A DNA stretch of 64,000 bases from Nocardia transvalensis NBRC 15921 (GTDB lineage: Bacteria; Actinomycetota; Actinomycetes; Mycobacteriales; Mycobacteriaceae), in assembly GCF_000308875.1 (NCBI RefSeq), contig NZ_BAGL01000055.1, forward strand, positions 186,001 to 250,000, in the 5' to 3' direction. Shown here one piece after another: positions 46,277 through 54,292 of the stretch. How positions within the stretch are numbered: the first letter of the stretch is position 1; each line of letters starts with the position of its first letter. The notes under the pieces were generated by a model. It was not told where the DNA came from, did not search any database, and worked only from the letters and a program-made list of their open reading frames with translations. The translations under genes were made by a program, and so were the position numbers.

Positions 46277-46294
46277 GGATACACTGGTGTATCC
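46277..46294. promoter_or_regulatory. Perfect 18-bp palindrome GGATACAC-TG-GTGTATCC over a promoter
   Basis: Exact 8-2-8 inverted repeat between the YcaQ-like gene and the FAD dehydrogenase. A possible -10 (TACACT, 46280-46285) lies inside it. The size and symmetry suit a TetR-family repressor, but no TetR gene is in the window. It probably controls the FAD dehydrogenase start 34 nt downstream. Confidence 0.55.
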
Positions 46295-46328
46295 AAACGC
46301 GCCCGAGCACCACGACCCCGAGGTAGGC

Positions 46329-47993
46329 ATGAGCGATTCACCGGATGTCATCGTCGTCGGAGCCGGGCTGGCCGGCCTGGTGGCCACCTACGAGCTGACC
46401 CGGGCGGGTCGCCGCGTCCTGGTGCTCGACCAGGAGAATCGCAACAATCTGGGCGGTCAGGCGTTCTGGTCGCTGGGCGGGCTGTTCTTCGTCGACTCGC
46501 CCGAGCAGCGGCGGCTGGGCGTCAAGGATTCGTTCGAGCTGGCCTGGCAGGACTGGCAGGGTTCGGCCGGCTTCGACCGCGACGACGAGGACCACTGGGC
46601 CCGGCGGTGGGCGCGCGCCTACGTCGAGTTCGCGGCCACCGAGAAGCGGCAGTACCTGCACGATCTCGGCCTGCGGGTGACGCCCCTGGTGGGCTGGGCC
46701 GAACGCGGCGGCACGACCGCCGACGGGCACGGCAATTCGGTCCCGCGCTTCCACCTCACCTGGGGCACCGGGCCGGAGGTGCTGCGAGTGTTCCTGGAGC
46801 CTGTGCTGGAGGCCGAGAAGCGCGGTCTGGTGGAGTTCGCCTTCCGGCACCGGGTGGACGAGCTGATCGTCGAGGGCGATGCCGTCGCGGGCGTCCGGGG
46901 CAGCGTCCTGGAACCCACCGATCTCGAGCGCGGCCGGGCGTCGTCGCGGGACGTGGTGGGCGAGTTCGACTTACGCGCCCCGGCGGTACTGGTCACCTCC
47001 GGCGGCATCGGCCACAATCACGACCTGATCCGCGAGAACTGGCCCACCGAGCGCTTGGGCCCCTGCCCGCGAACGATGATCTCCGGAGTTCCCGCCCACG
47101 TCGACGGCCGCATGCTCGGGATCACCGAGGCCGCCGGCGGGCGCATCGTGAACCGGGATCGCATGTGGCACTACACCGAGGGCATCAACAACTGGGATCC
47201 GGTCTGGCCCGATCACGCCATCCGCATCATCCCCGGCCCGTCGTCGCTGTGGTTCGACGCGAACGGGAAGCGTTTGCCCGCACCGTGTTTCCCGGGCTTC
47301 GACACCAACGCCACCATGAAGGCGATCCTCGACACCGGCTACGACTACTCGTGGTTCGTGCTGACGCAGTCGATCATCGAGAAGGAGTTCGCGCTGTCGG
47401 GCTCCGAGCAGAATCCGGATATCACCGGCAAGGATCTGAAACTGACCCTGCGCAGCCGCCTCGCCAAGGGCGCACCCGGCCCGGTCGAGGCGTTCAAGGA
47501 GCACGGCGTCGACTTCGTGGTCGCCGACACCCTGGCCGAACTGGTCGACGGCATGAACAAGATCACCCGCGGACCGGAACTGGACCTCGCGGACCTCGAA
47601 CGCCAGATCGTCGCGCGCGATCAGGAGCTGACCAACAAGTACGGTAAGGACGCCCAGCTCATGGCCGTCGCGAACGCGCGCCGCTCACTCGGCGACAAGC
47701 TGGGCCGGGTCGCCGCCCCGCACCGCGTCCTCGACCCCGCCCACGGCCCGCTCATCGCCGTCCGGCTCAACATCCTCACCCGAAAGACGCTGGGCGGCTT
47801 GCAGACCGACCTCGACTCCCAGGTGATCCGCGCCGACGGCACACCGTTCCCCGGCCTCTACGCCGCGGGCGAGGTAGCGGGCTTCGGCGGCGGCGGAGTC
47901 CACGGCTACAACGCCCTGGAGGGCACCTTCCTCGGCGGATGCATCTTCTCCGGCCGCGCCGCCGGCCGGGCCCTGGCCCGCACGCCCCGCTGA
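46329..47993 (+). CDS. FAD-binding dehydrogenase (KstD/FRD-like flavoprotein)
   Basis: A 554-residue flavoprotein of the fumarate reductase/succinate dehydrogenase-flavoprotein/3-ketosteroid dehydrogenase superfamily. The N-terminal PDVIVVGAGLAGLVATYELTRAGRRVLVLDQE binds FAD, NLGGQAFWSLGGLF follows, and the C-terminal GLYAAGEVAGFGGGGVHGYNALEGTFLGGCIFSGRAAGRA closes the FAD site. It resembles the mycobacterial Rv0785-type proteins annotated as FAD-binding dehydrogenase. ATG at 46329 with AGGTAGG upstream. Substrate unknown; an 18-bp palindrome overlaps its promoter. Confidence 0.88.
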   Translation: MSDSPDVIVVGAGLAGLVATYELTRAGRRVLVLDQENRNNLGGQAFWSLGGLFFVDSPEQRRLGVKDSFELAWQDWQGSAGFDRDDEDHWARRWARAYVEFAATEKRQYLHDLGLRVTPLVGWAERGGTTADGHGNSVPRFHLTWGTGPEVLRVFLEPVLEAEKRGLVEFAFRHRVDELIVEGDAVAGVRGSVLEPTDLERGRASSRDVVGEFDLRAPAVLVTSGGIGHNHDLIRENWPTERLGPCPRTMISGVPAHVDGRMLGITEAAGGRIVNRDRMWHYTEGINNWDPVWPDHAIRIIPGPSSLWFDANGKRLPAPCFPGFDTNATMKAILDTGYDYSWFVLTQSIIEKEFALSGSEQNPDITGKDLKLTLRSRLAKGAPGPVEAFKEHGVDFVVADTLAELVDGMNKITRGPELDLADLERQIVARDQELTNKYGKDAQLMAVANARRSLGDKLGRVAAPHRVLDPAHGPLIAVRLNILTRKTLGGLQTDLDSQVIRADGTPFPGLYAAGEVAGFGGGGVHGYNALEGTFLGGCIFSGRAAGRALARTPR

Positions 47994-48002
47994 CCGGGGG
48001 TC

Positions 48003-48689
48003 TCAGGTGTCGATGCCGTGGGCGCGCAACGCCGTCCGCAGCCCGTCGGGGCGCTGGGCGGTCGGCTGGGGGTCCACCCAGGCGAAGGCGCAGCCGAGTG
48101 CCGTTGCGCCGCCGTCGTTCTCGCGGCTGTCGCCTACCATGAGCGCGTTCTCCGGGGCGACCCCGAGGCGCTCGAGGGTCCACTCGAAGATCCGCGGATC
48201 GGGCTTCATCGCGCCGATCTCGTAGGACAGCGCGTAGAGCGCGACGTCGTCCTCCCAGCCGTGCGCGGCGAACGACGGCCGGATGTCGAAGGCGATATTG
48301 CTGACGACGGCGACCGGAATCCCTTGGGTATCCAGGGATTTCAGCACCGTGCCGGTATCGGGGTACGGCGTCCACTCCAGCGGGTCGATCATGCGCGCGT
48401 AGACCTCGTCGGCCTGCGGCGCCACCACCCCGGCCTGCCGCAGCACCTCCATGTACGCCTCGCGGTGCAGGTCCGCGCTGAGGTCGCGGTGCTCCCACGC
48501 GTACAGCCCGCGCTCGTCGAAATCCGCGACCCGCTGGTCCGGCGTGGTCAGCCGCCACAGCACCTCGGCCGCCTCGTCGGCCGTCATCGGCCGCCCGTCC
48601 GGCCCCCGCAGGTCGGCGGCCCAGGATTCGTCGTCCTCGAGCCGGAAGAGGGTTCCGGAGAAATCGAACAGCGCCGCCTGGATCGTCAC
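48003..48689 (-). CDS. HAD-superfamily hydrolase
   Basis: A 228-residue haloacid dehalogenase-type phosphatase. Motif I is atypical: FDFSGTLF, where the second Asp of DxD(G/S)T is Ser. Motif II lies in VAVVSNIAFD (about residue 127), motif III in KPDPRIF (about 161) and motif IV in MVGDSRENDGGATALG (about 181). Because motif I carries D-x-S, the general acid is missing and phosphatase activity may be altered. The GTG at 48689 is set by TACGCT 6 nt upstream; an ATG 27 nt further up is in frame. Confidence 0.85.
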   Translation of the reverse strand: MTIQAALFDFSGTLFRLEDDESWAADLRGPDGRPMTADEAAEVLWRLTTPDQRVADFDERGLYAWEHRDLSADLHREAYMEVLRQAGVVAPQADEVYARMIDPLEWTPYPDTGTVLKSLDTQGIPVAVVSNIAFDIRPSFAAHGWEDDVALYALSYEIGAMKPDPRIFEWTLERLGVAPENALMVGDSRENDGGATALGCAFAWVDPQPTAQRPDGLRTALRAHGIDT

Positions 48690-48695
48690 GCGGCC

Positions 48696-48701
48696 AGCGT
48701 A
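48696..48701 (-). promoter_or_regulatory. -10 box (TACGCT on minus strand), leaderless start
   Basis: On the minus strand TACGCT ends 6 nt before the GTG at 48689 of the HAD gene and fixes that start. Confidence 0.5.
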
Positions 48702-48752
48702 CACAAATCGTCCCATGACAGGGATCACCCGTCAGCTTGTCTGAGGAGTTGC

Positions 48753-48758
48753 TACCGT
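48753..48758 (+). promoter_or_regulatory. -10 box (TACCGT), leaderless start
   Basis: TACCGT ends 6 nt before the ATG at 48765 of the ABC ATPase. Confidence 0.5.
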
Positions 48759-48764
48759 TGGGTC

Positions 48765-49568
48765 ATGGTCGACTCCCCCATCCTGCAGGTCTCCGCCGTC
48801 GACGTCGTGCGCGGCGGCACCACGATCCTCGCCGAGGCATCGCTGACGGTCCGCGCGGGCGAGCACTGGGCGCTGCTGGGTCCCAACGGCGCCGGGAAGA
48901 CCACACTGCTCAAGATGCTGGGCGCGTTCGAACATCCCACCCGCGGCACCGTCGAGGTGCTCGGCCATCGCCTCGGCCGGGTGGATATGCGGGAACTGCG
49001 CACCGCCATCGGCCACGTCGACCCCCGCCACGCCCCGCCGTATCCGCTCACCGCGCACGAGGTGGTGCTGACGGGCCTGACCAATACCGCCGACCTGAAG
49101 CAGCGCTGGAATCCGACGGCCGCCGAGATCGGCGAGGCCGACCGCCTGATCGAACTGCTCGGGCTCGCGCATCGCCGGGATGCCCGCTGGCCCACGATGT
49201 CCCAGGGCGAGCGCGGCCGGGCCCTGATCGCCCGGGCGCTCATGCCGAACCCGCGGCTGCTCCTGCTCGACGAGCCCACCACGGGCTTGGACATGGCCGG
49301 CCGCGAACAGCTCATCGATCGCATCGATCGGCTGCAGCGCGCGCATCCGGAGCTGTCGTCGGTGCTGGTGACCCATCACCTCGAGGAGCTGCCGCCGGGC
49401 ACCACGCACGTCATGCTGCTGCGCGACGGCCGCCAGGTGGCCTCCGGCCCGGTGGACCAGGTGCTCACCAGCGAGAACATCAGCACCTGCTTCGACCACC
49501 CGGTCCGGCTGACCCGCACCGACGGCCGCTGGCAGGTCCGCACCGACCACACCGTCCACGCGGGGTGA
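48765..49568 (+). CDS. Stand-alone ABC transporter ATPase
   Basis: A 267-residue ABC ATPase: Walker A GPNGAGKTT (about residues 39-47), signature MSQGERGRALIARAL (about 144; SQGER in place of SGGQ), Walker B LLLLDEPTTGLD and the switch His in VTHHLEELP. No membrane or substrate-binding component is adjacent, so it may work with distant permeases or, like other orphan ATPases, in a non-transport role. Annotated relatives are often called iron ABC transporter ATPases, which I cannot support here. Confidence 0.88.
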   Translation: MVDSPILQVSAVDVVRGGTTILAEASLTVRAGEHWALLGPNGAGKTTLLKMLGAFEHPTRGTVEVLGHRLGRVDMRELRTAIGHVDPRHAPPYPLTAHEVVLTGLTNTADLKQRWNPTAAEIGEADRLIELLGLAHRRDARWPTMSQGERGRALIARALMPNPRLLLLDEPTTGLDMAGREQLIDRIDRLQRAHPELSSVLVTHHLEELPPGTTHVMLLRDGRQVASGPVDQVLTSENISTCFDHPVRLTRTDGRWQVRTDHTVHAG

Positions 49569-49577
49569 CCCGCGCTC

Positions 49578-51056
49578 TCACTTGGTGTCGGTCTCGCCGT
49601 CGATCGGAATGTTGGCGACCACCGGGTACTCGCCGGTGTAGCCCTCCCGCTCGCGCGCGACGGCCAGCACCCGGTCGCGGACGACGAACCAGCCGATGAT
49701 CAGCGCCGGGATCAGGATCACCAGGCTGGCGACGGTCCAGGTGCCGACCGGATAGTCGAAGGCCATCAGCACGAGCACGACCGCCAGGAACACCAGCGTC
49801 GCGATACCGGTGTAGGGCGCGCCGAACATCCGGAACGCCGGGCGGTCGGCGGCACCGGCCCGCCACCGGCGCCACAGCTGCAACTGGCACAGCACGATGG
49901 TCGCCCACGACGACAGGATGCCCATCGAGGCGATATTGAGCACGATCTCGAACGCGCGCGACGGCACCACGTAGTTGAGCCCGATACCGCACAGCGCGAT
50001 GATCGCGGTCAGCATGATGCCGCCGAACGGCACGCCGCGCTTGTTCATGCGGCTGGTGAACTTCGGCGCGCTGCCGTTCATCGACATGGATCGCAGAATG
50101 CGCCCGGTTGAATAGAGCCCGGCGTTGAGGCTGGAGAACGCCGCGGTGAGAACCACGAAGTTCATCACCGAACCGGCGTTCGGCACACCGAGTTTCGAGA
50201 AGAAGGTGACGAACGGGCTCTCCGAGGCCGAGTACGCGGTGTAGGGCAGCAGCAGGGCCAGCAGCACCAGCGAGCCGACATAGAACACGGCGATCCGGAA
50301 GATCACCGAGTTGATCGCCCGCGGCATGATCTTCTGCGGATTCTCCGTCTCACCGGCGGCGGTGCCGACCATCTCCACGGCCGCGTACGCGAACACCACG
50401 CCCGAGGTCACGGTGACCAGCGGCAGCACCCCGGTCGGGAACCAGTTCCCGGCGTCGGCGACCATCCCGAACCCGGTCGGCGCGCCGTCGATGGTGAACC
50501 GCCCGGCCAGGAAGACGGTGCCGATGCCCAGGAACGACACCAGCGCGACGACCTTGATCAGCGCCGCCCAGAACTCCAGCTCGCCGAACCACTTCACCGA
50601 GATCAGGTTGACGCTCAGCACGATCACCAGGGCCACCAGCGCCAGCAGCCACTGCGCGATCGGCTGGAACGGGCCCCAGTAGTGCAGGTAGGTGGCGATC
50701 GCCGTGGTGTCCACGATGCCGGTCATGGACCAGTTCAGGAAGTACATCCATCCGGCGACATAAGCGGCCTTCTCCCCGAAGAACTCGCGCGCGTAGGAGA
50801 CGAACGATCCGGAGGACGGCCGGTGCAGCACCAGCTCCCCCAGCGCCCGCAGGATGAAGAATACGAAGACGCCACAGATCGCGTAGACCAGGAACAGACC
50901 CGGTCCGGCGCTCGCGAGGCGGCCGCCGGCGCCGAGGAACAACCCGGTGCCGATCGCGCCGCCGATGGCGATCATTTGCAGTTGGCGCGGTTTCAGGCTC
51001 TTGTGGTAGCCGCTGTCTTCCGCCCCGAGGAATGTTTTTCCCCGCACTTCCGTCAT
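49578..51056 (-). CDS. Amino-acid permease (APC superfamily, AAT/AnsP-like)
   Basis: A 492-residue 12-TMS permease. KSLKPRQLQMIAIGGAIGTGLFLGAGGRLASAGPGLFLVYAICGVFVFFILRALGEL is the AAT-family N-terminus, and VVFAYAAVEMVGTAAGETENPQKIMPRAINSVIFRIAVFYVGSL is the conserved helix 6 region. It resembles GABA, proline and asparagine (AnsP) permeases; specificity cannot be assigned. An SD (AAGGAT) lies about 10 nt before the ATG. Divergent from the ggt gene, so a link to glutathione or gamma-glutamyl amino-acid use is possible. Confidence 0.9.
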   Translation of the reverse strand: MTEVRGKTFLGAEDSGYHKSLKPRQLQMIAIGGAIGTGLFLGAGGRLASAGPGLFLVYAICGVFVFFILRALGELVLHRPSSGSFVSYAREFFGEKAAYVAGWMYFLNWSMTGIVDTTAIATYLHYWGPFQPIAQWLLALVALVIVLSVNLISVKWFGELEFWAALIKVVALVSFLGIGTVFLAGRFTIDGAPTGFGMVADAGNWFPTGVLPLVTVTSGVVFAYAAVEMVGTAAGETENPQKIMPRAINSVIFRIAVFYVGSLVLLALLLPYTAYSASESPFVTFFSKLGVPNAGSVMNFVVLTAAFSSLNAGLYSTGRILRSMSMNGSAPKFTSRMNKRGVPFGGIMLTAIIALCGIGLNYVVPSRAFEIVLNIASMGILSSWATIVLCQLQLWRRWRAGAADRPAFRMFGAPYTGIATLVFLAVVLVLMAFDYPVGTWTVASLVILIPALIIGWFVVRDRVLAVAREREGYTGEYPVVANIPIDGETDTK

Positions 51057-51270
51057 CTGCCGGTTGATCCTTCGCAGTCGGTCGGTGAGGCCCCGACGTT
51101 ACCTGGTCGATAGCCGAACCCCGAATCGACCGCGCCCACGTCGTTGCGAGGTGCCCGAATCGACCGGTAATCGCCGTCTCACCTGCCCCGATGGAAGTAG
51201 CCGAGAGTACGCCCGGGGCTTCCTTCGCGGGCAGGTCTCGAAACCCCCTTCCCAGCTCTGAAACCAGAGT

Positions 51271-51276
51271 TACAGT
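51271..51276 (+). promoter_or_regulatory. -10 box (TACAGT), leaderless start of ggt
   Basis: TACAGT ends 6 nt before the ATG at 51283; no SD is present. Confidence 0.5.
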
Positions 51277-51282
51277 CCGACC

Positions 51283-53217
51283 ATGACGCGCTCGCGACAC
51301 ATCTGGGCAGGGGCCACCGCCGCACTGCTCACCGCCGGGGTGATCACCGGCTGCTCGTCCGGATCCGACAGCACGACACAATCGTGCGCCGACACCACCA
51401 ACGGCACCGCCATCACGGCCGGCCCCACCGCCGCCGGCACCGACCTGGCGACCAACCCCGAGATCGCCTCGGGCTACCGCAGCGATATGACGCCCGTGCG
51501 CACCGGCACCTACGCCGTGTCCGCCGCCAATCCCATTGCGACGCAAGCGGCTTGCCGCGTGCTGGCCGACGGCGGCACCGCGGCCGACGCACTGGTGGCG
51601 GCCCAGATGGTGCTGGGCCTGGTGGAACCGCAGGCGTCGGGCATCGGGGGCGGTTCGTTCCTGATGTACTACGACGCGCAGAAGAAGACCGTCGATTCCT
51701 ACGACGGCCGCGAGGTGGCCCCCGCCTCCGCCACCGAGAACTATCTGCGCTGGGTCAGCGATACCGATCAGTCGACGCCGCAGCCGAATACGCGCGCCAG
51801 CGGCCGGTCCATCGGCGTGCCCGGTGCGCTGCGGCTGCTCGAGATGGCGCACAACGAACACGGCAAGCAGCCCTGGCGCGACCTGTTCACCCCGGCCATC
51901 GATCTGGCCGACCGGGGATTCGCGATCAGTCCCCGGCTCGCGGGCCAGATCAAGGAATCCGCAACGGATCTCGCGCGCGACGAGAACGCGAAGGCGTATT
52001 TCCTGCAGCCCGACGGCGCCCCCAAGCCGGCCGGGACCACGCTCACCAACCCGGCCATGGCGAAGACGCTCGGCGCCATCGCCACCGACGGTCCCGCCGC
52101 GTTCTACACCGGCGCCGTCGCCCAGGACATCGTCGACGCGACGGCCACCACCTCGGGCGGGCGCACTCCCGGGCAGATCAGCCTCGCCGATCTGGCCGGC
52201 TACCAGGCCAAGAAGCGCACCGCGCTGTGCAGCCCGTACCGCGACCACGAGATCTGCAGTATGCCCAACCCGTCGTCGGGCGGTATCACCGTGGCGTCCA
52301 CGCTGGGCATCCTGGAGAACTTCGATCTGGGGGCGCTGCCGCCGGAGAACGTCGACAAGAACGGCGGTAAGCCGAATGCGCAAGCGGTACACCTGATCTC
52401 GGAGGCCGAGCGGCTGGCCTACGCCGATCGGGACAAGTACGTCGCCGACTCCGACTTCGTGCCGCTGCCCGGCAATTCCCCGGACACGCTGCTCAACCGG
52501 GACTACCTGAAACAGCGTGCGGCGCTGATCAAGCCGGACCACGCGATGGGGACCGCGCAGCCCGGCGACTTCGGCCCGGTTCCGCTGGGCACCGGCCCGC
52601 AGCCGCCCGAGCACGGCACCAGCCACGTCTCGGTGGTGGACAAGTACGGCAATGCCGCGGCGCTCACCACCACGGTGGAATCGGCCTTCGGATCGTTCCA
52701 CGTCGTCGACGGGTTCGTGCTCAACAACCAGCTCACCGATTTCAACGCCACCCCGACCGCGGCCGACGGGACGCCGATGGCGAACCGGCTGCAGCCGGGT
52801 AAGCGCCCCCGCAGCTCGATGAGCCCGACCCTGGTGTTCGATCGCGGCGCCGACGGCTCGCGCGGGCAGCTCTCTTACGTGACTGGCTCGCCCGGCGGTT
52901 CGGTGATCATCCAGTTCGTCGTGAAAACCCTGGTCGGCATGCTGGATTGGAAGCTCGACCCGCAGCAGGCGGTCTCCGGTGTCGCCTTCGGCGCGGCCAA
53001 CACCCCGGTCACCGGCGTCGGCGGCGAGCATCCGGCGATCAACGCCACCGACAAGGGCGACCACGACCCCCTCGTCCAGAAACTCCGTTCGATGGGCCAC
53101 CAGGTCTCGGTGGACCCGCAGACCAGCGGCCTGTCGGCGCTGCGACGCGAAGGCGACGGCTGGATCGGCGGTGCGGACCCGCGCCGCGAGGGTGCGGTAA
53201 TGGGCGACGTCAAGTAG
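51283..53217 (+). CDS. ggt: Gamma-glutamyltransferase, secreted lipoprotein
   Basis: A 644-residue Ntn-hydrolase that transfers or hydrolyses gamma-glutamyl groups of glutathione-like peptides outside the membrane. The signal IWAGATAALLTAGVITGCSSGSDS has a lipobox Cys at about residue 24. Family blocks include VSAANPIATQAACRVLADGGTAADALVAAQMVLGLVEPQASGIGGGSFLMYYD, the self-cleavage Thr in HGTSHVSVVDKYGNAAALTTTVES (about residue 446) and the oxyanion-binding SSMSPTLVFD followed by GSPGGS. The precursor would split into large and small subunits at that Thr. Confidence 0.94.
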   Translation: MTRSRHIWAGATAALLTAGVITGCSSGSDSTTQSCADTTNGTAITAGPTAAGTDLATNPEIASGYRSDMTPVRTGTYAVSAANPIATQAACRVLADGGTAADALVAAQMVLGLVEPQASGIGGGSFLMYYDAQKKTVDSYDGREVAPASATENYLRWVSDTDQSTPQPNTRASGRSIGVPGALRLLEMAHNEHGKQPWRDLFTPAIDLADRGFAISPRLAGQIKESATDLARDENAKAYFLQPDGAPKPAGTTLTNPAMAKTLGAIATDGPAAFYTGAVAQDIVDATATTSGGRTPGQISLADLAGYQAKKRTALCSPYRDHEICSMPNPSSGGITVASTLGILENFDLGALPPENVDKNGGKPNAQAVHLISEAERLAYADRDKYVADSDFVPLPGNSPDTLLNRDYLKQRAALIKPDHAMGTAQPGDFGPVPLGTGPQPPEHGTSHVSVVDKYGNAAALTTTVESAFGSFHVVDGFVLNNQLTDFNATPTAADGTPMANRLQPGKRPRSSMSPTLVFDRGADGSRGQLSYVTGSPGGSVIIQFVVKTLVGMLDWKLDPQQAVSGVAFGAANTPVTGVGGEHPAINATDKGDHDPLVQKLRSMGHQVSVDPQTSGLSALRREGDGWIGGADPRREGAVMGDVK

Positions 53218-53245
53218 AACGACTCTCCCCCGTAGATCACCTTCC

Positions 53246-53278
53246 CTCTTTCCCGGCACGCTTTCGGCCGGGAAAGAG
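53246..53278. terminator. Hairpin terminator, dispersed repeat family copy C (single unit)
   Basis: CTCTTTCCCGGC and GCCGGGAAAGAG form a perfect 12-bp stem around a 9-nt loop (ACGCTTTCG), between the convergent ggt and PH-domain genes. One unit only, unlike the paired copies elsewhere. Confidence 0.7.
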
Positions 53279-53283
53279 AGAAC

Positions 53284-53790
53284 CTACTTCCCTTGGTCGG
53301 CAGTGTATTTCGCCCCGAGCTCGCGGAAGCGATCCATGGCGTCGGCGGCGTAGGCCTTGTCGTTGACGCGGATGGCCATCATGGGGACGTATTCGTCGCC
53401 GACGAGTTCCAGGCGGGCCCAGGACTTCTTGTCGGGGATCGAGACGCCGCGGATGTCCTTCCAGGCGAAGTCGGTGTCGCCCAGGATGTTCCGGACCGAG
53501 ACGCCGTGCGGGCCCACCCGGACGCGGGGGCGGGTGAGGAGCAGGACCGCACCCGCGATCAGCCATCCGAACACGATGATCGCCACCTGGTCGGCGCCGC
53601 GGAAATTCACGCCCGTGGCGCTGTGCGACGACGCGATACCGGCGACGGTGAACAGGATCGCGATCACGGCCGCGACGATCCGCGAGGTCCGCGCCGCACG
53701 CCGCGGCCGCACCTCCAGATCCCACTGTCCCCCTTCGGATCCGGCCTCGGGGGGCTGCGGACCGCGCTTCCAGATACGGACGACCGGCAT
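53284..53790 (-). CDS. Bacterial PH-domain membrane protein (Rv1417/CFP6-like)
   Basis: A 168-residue protein with two transmembrane helices (about residues 37-52 and 69-86) followed by a bacterial PH domain (TRPRVRVGPHGVSVRNILGDTDFAWKDIRGVSIPDKKSWARLEL). It occupies the place of Rv1417 directly after ribH in M. tuberculosis; the family resembles low-molecular-weight antigen CFP6. The start overlaps the ribH stop (ATGA). Function unknown, though conservation next to riboflavin genes is notable. Confidence 0.85.
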   Translation of the reverse strand: MPVVRIWKRGPQPPEAGSEGGQWDLEVRPRRAARTSRIVAAVIAILFTVAGIASSHSATGVNFRGADQVAIIVFGWLIAGAVLLLTRPRVRVGPHGVSVRNILGDTDFAWKDIRGVSIPDKKSWARLELVGDEYVPMMAIRVNDKAYAADAMDRFRELGAKYTADQGK

Positions 53791-54269
53791 CAGACGGTCT
53801 GGCGCAGAGCCCGCAGGGTCAGCGCCGCGTCCAGTGCCGCGGCGCAGGCCTGCTCACCCTTGTCCTCCGCCGAATCGGGCAGGCCGGCGCGGTCGAGGGC
53901 CTGGTGCTCGGTGTTCACGGTCAGTACGCCGTTGGTGACCGGCGTGCTCTCGTCCAGCGAGACCCGGGTCAACCCGGCGGTCACGGCATCGCAGACGTAC
54001 TCGAAATGCGGTGTCTCCCCGCGGATCACGACACCGAGGGCGACAACGGCATCGTGGTTGCGGGCCAGCGCCTGGGCCACCACCGGTAGTTCCATCGCGC
54101 CCGCGCAGCGCACCACGGTGATCTCCTCGACCCCGCTCGCCCGCGCGACCCGCTCGGCGTTCGCGACCAGCGTGTCGCAGATCTTGGTGTGCCACCGCGA
54201 GGCGACGATGCCGACCCGGAGGGTCTTGGCATCCTCGAGCGCGAACTCCGGTACGCCGGTGCCGCTCAT
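53790..54269 (-). CDS. ribH: 6,7-dimethyl-8-ribityllumazine synthase
   Basis: Condenses 5-amino-6-ribitylaminouracil with 3,4-dihydroxybutanone 4-phosphate. The 159-residue protein has VGIVASRWHTKI, the substrate loop GAMELPVVAQALA (about residues 57-69), GVVIRGETPHFEYVCDAVTAGL with the catalytic His (about 86), and VTNGVLTVNTEHQAL. It follows ribBA by 23 nt and overlaps the PH-domain gene by 1 nt. Confidence 0.96.
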   Translation of the reverse strand: MSGTGVPEFALEDAKTLRVGIVASRWHTKICDTLVANAERVARASGVEEITVVRCAGAMELPVVAQALARNHDAVVALGVVIRGETPHFEYVCDAVTAGLTRVSLDESTPVTNGVLTVNTEHQALDRAGLPDSAEDKGEQACAAALDAALTLRALRQTV

Positions 54270-54292
54270 GCGAAAGGTTCCGCCTTCCTGTG

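Noticed and set aside
50350..53259. Very long minus-strand open frame (969 codons) spanning the permease and ggt region
   Set aside because: It runs antisense through ggt, whose frame has clear family motifs; the translation is low-complexity Arg/Gly/Val-rich, as expected of the opposite strand of high-GC coding DNA.
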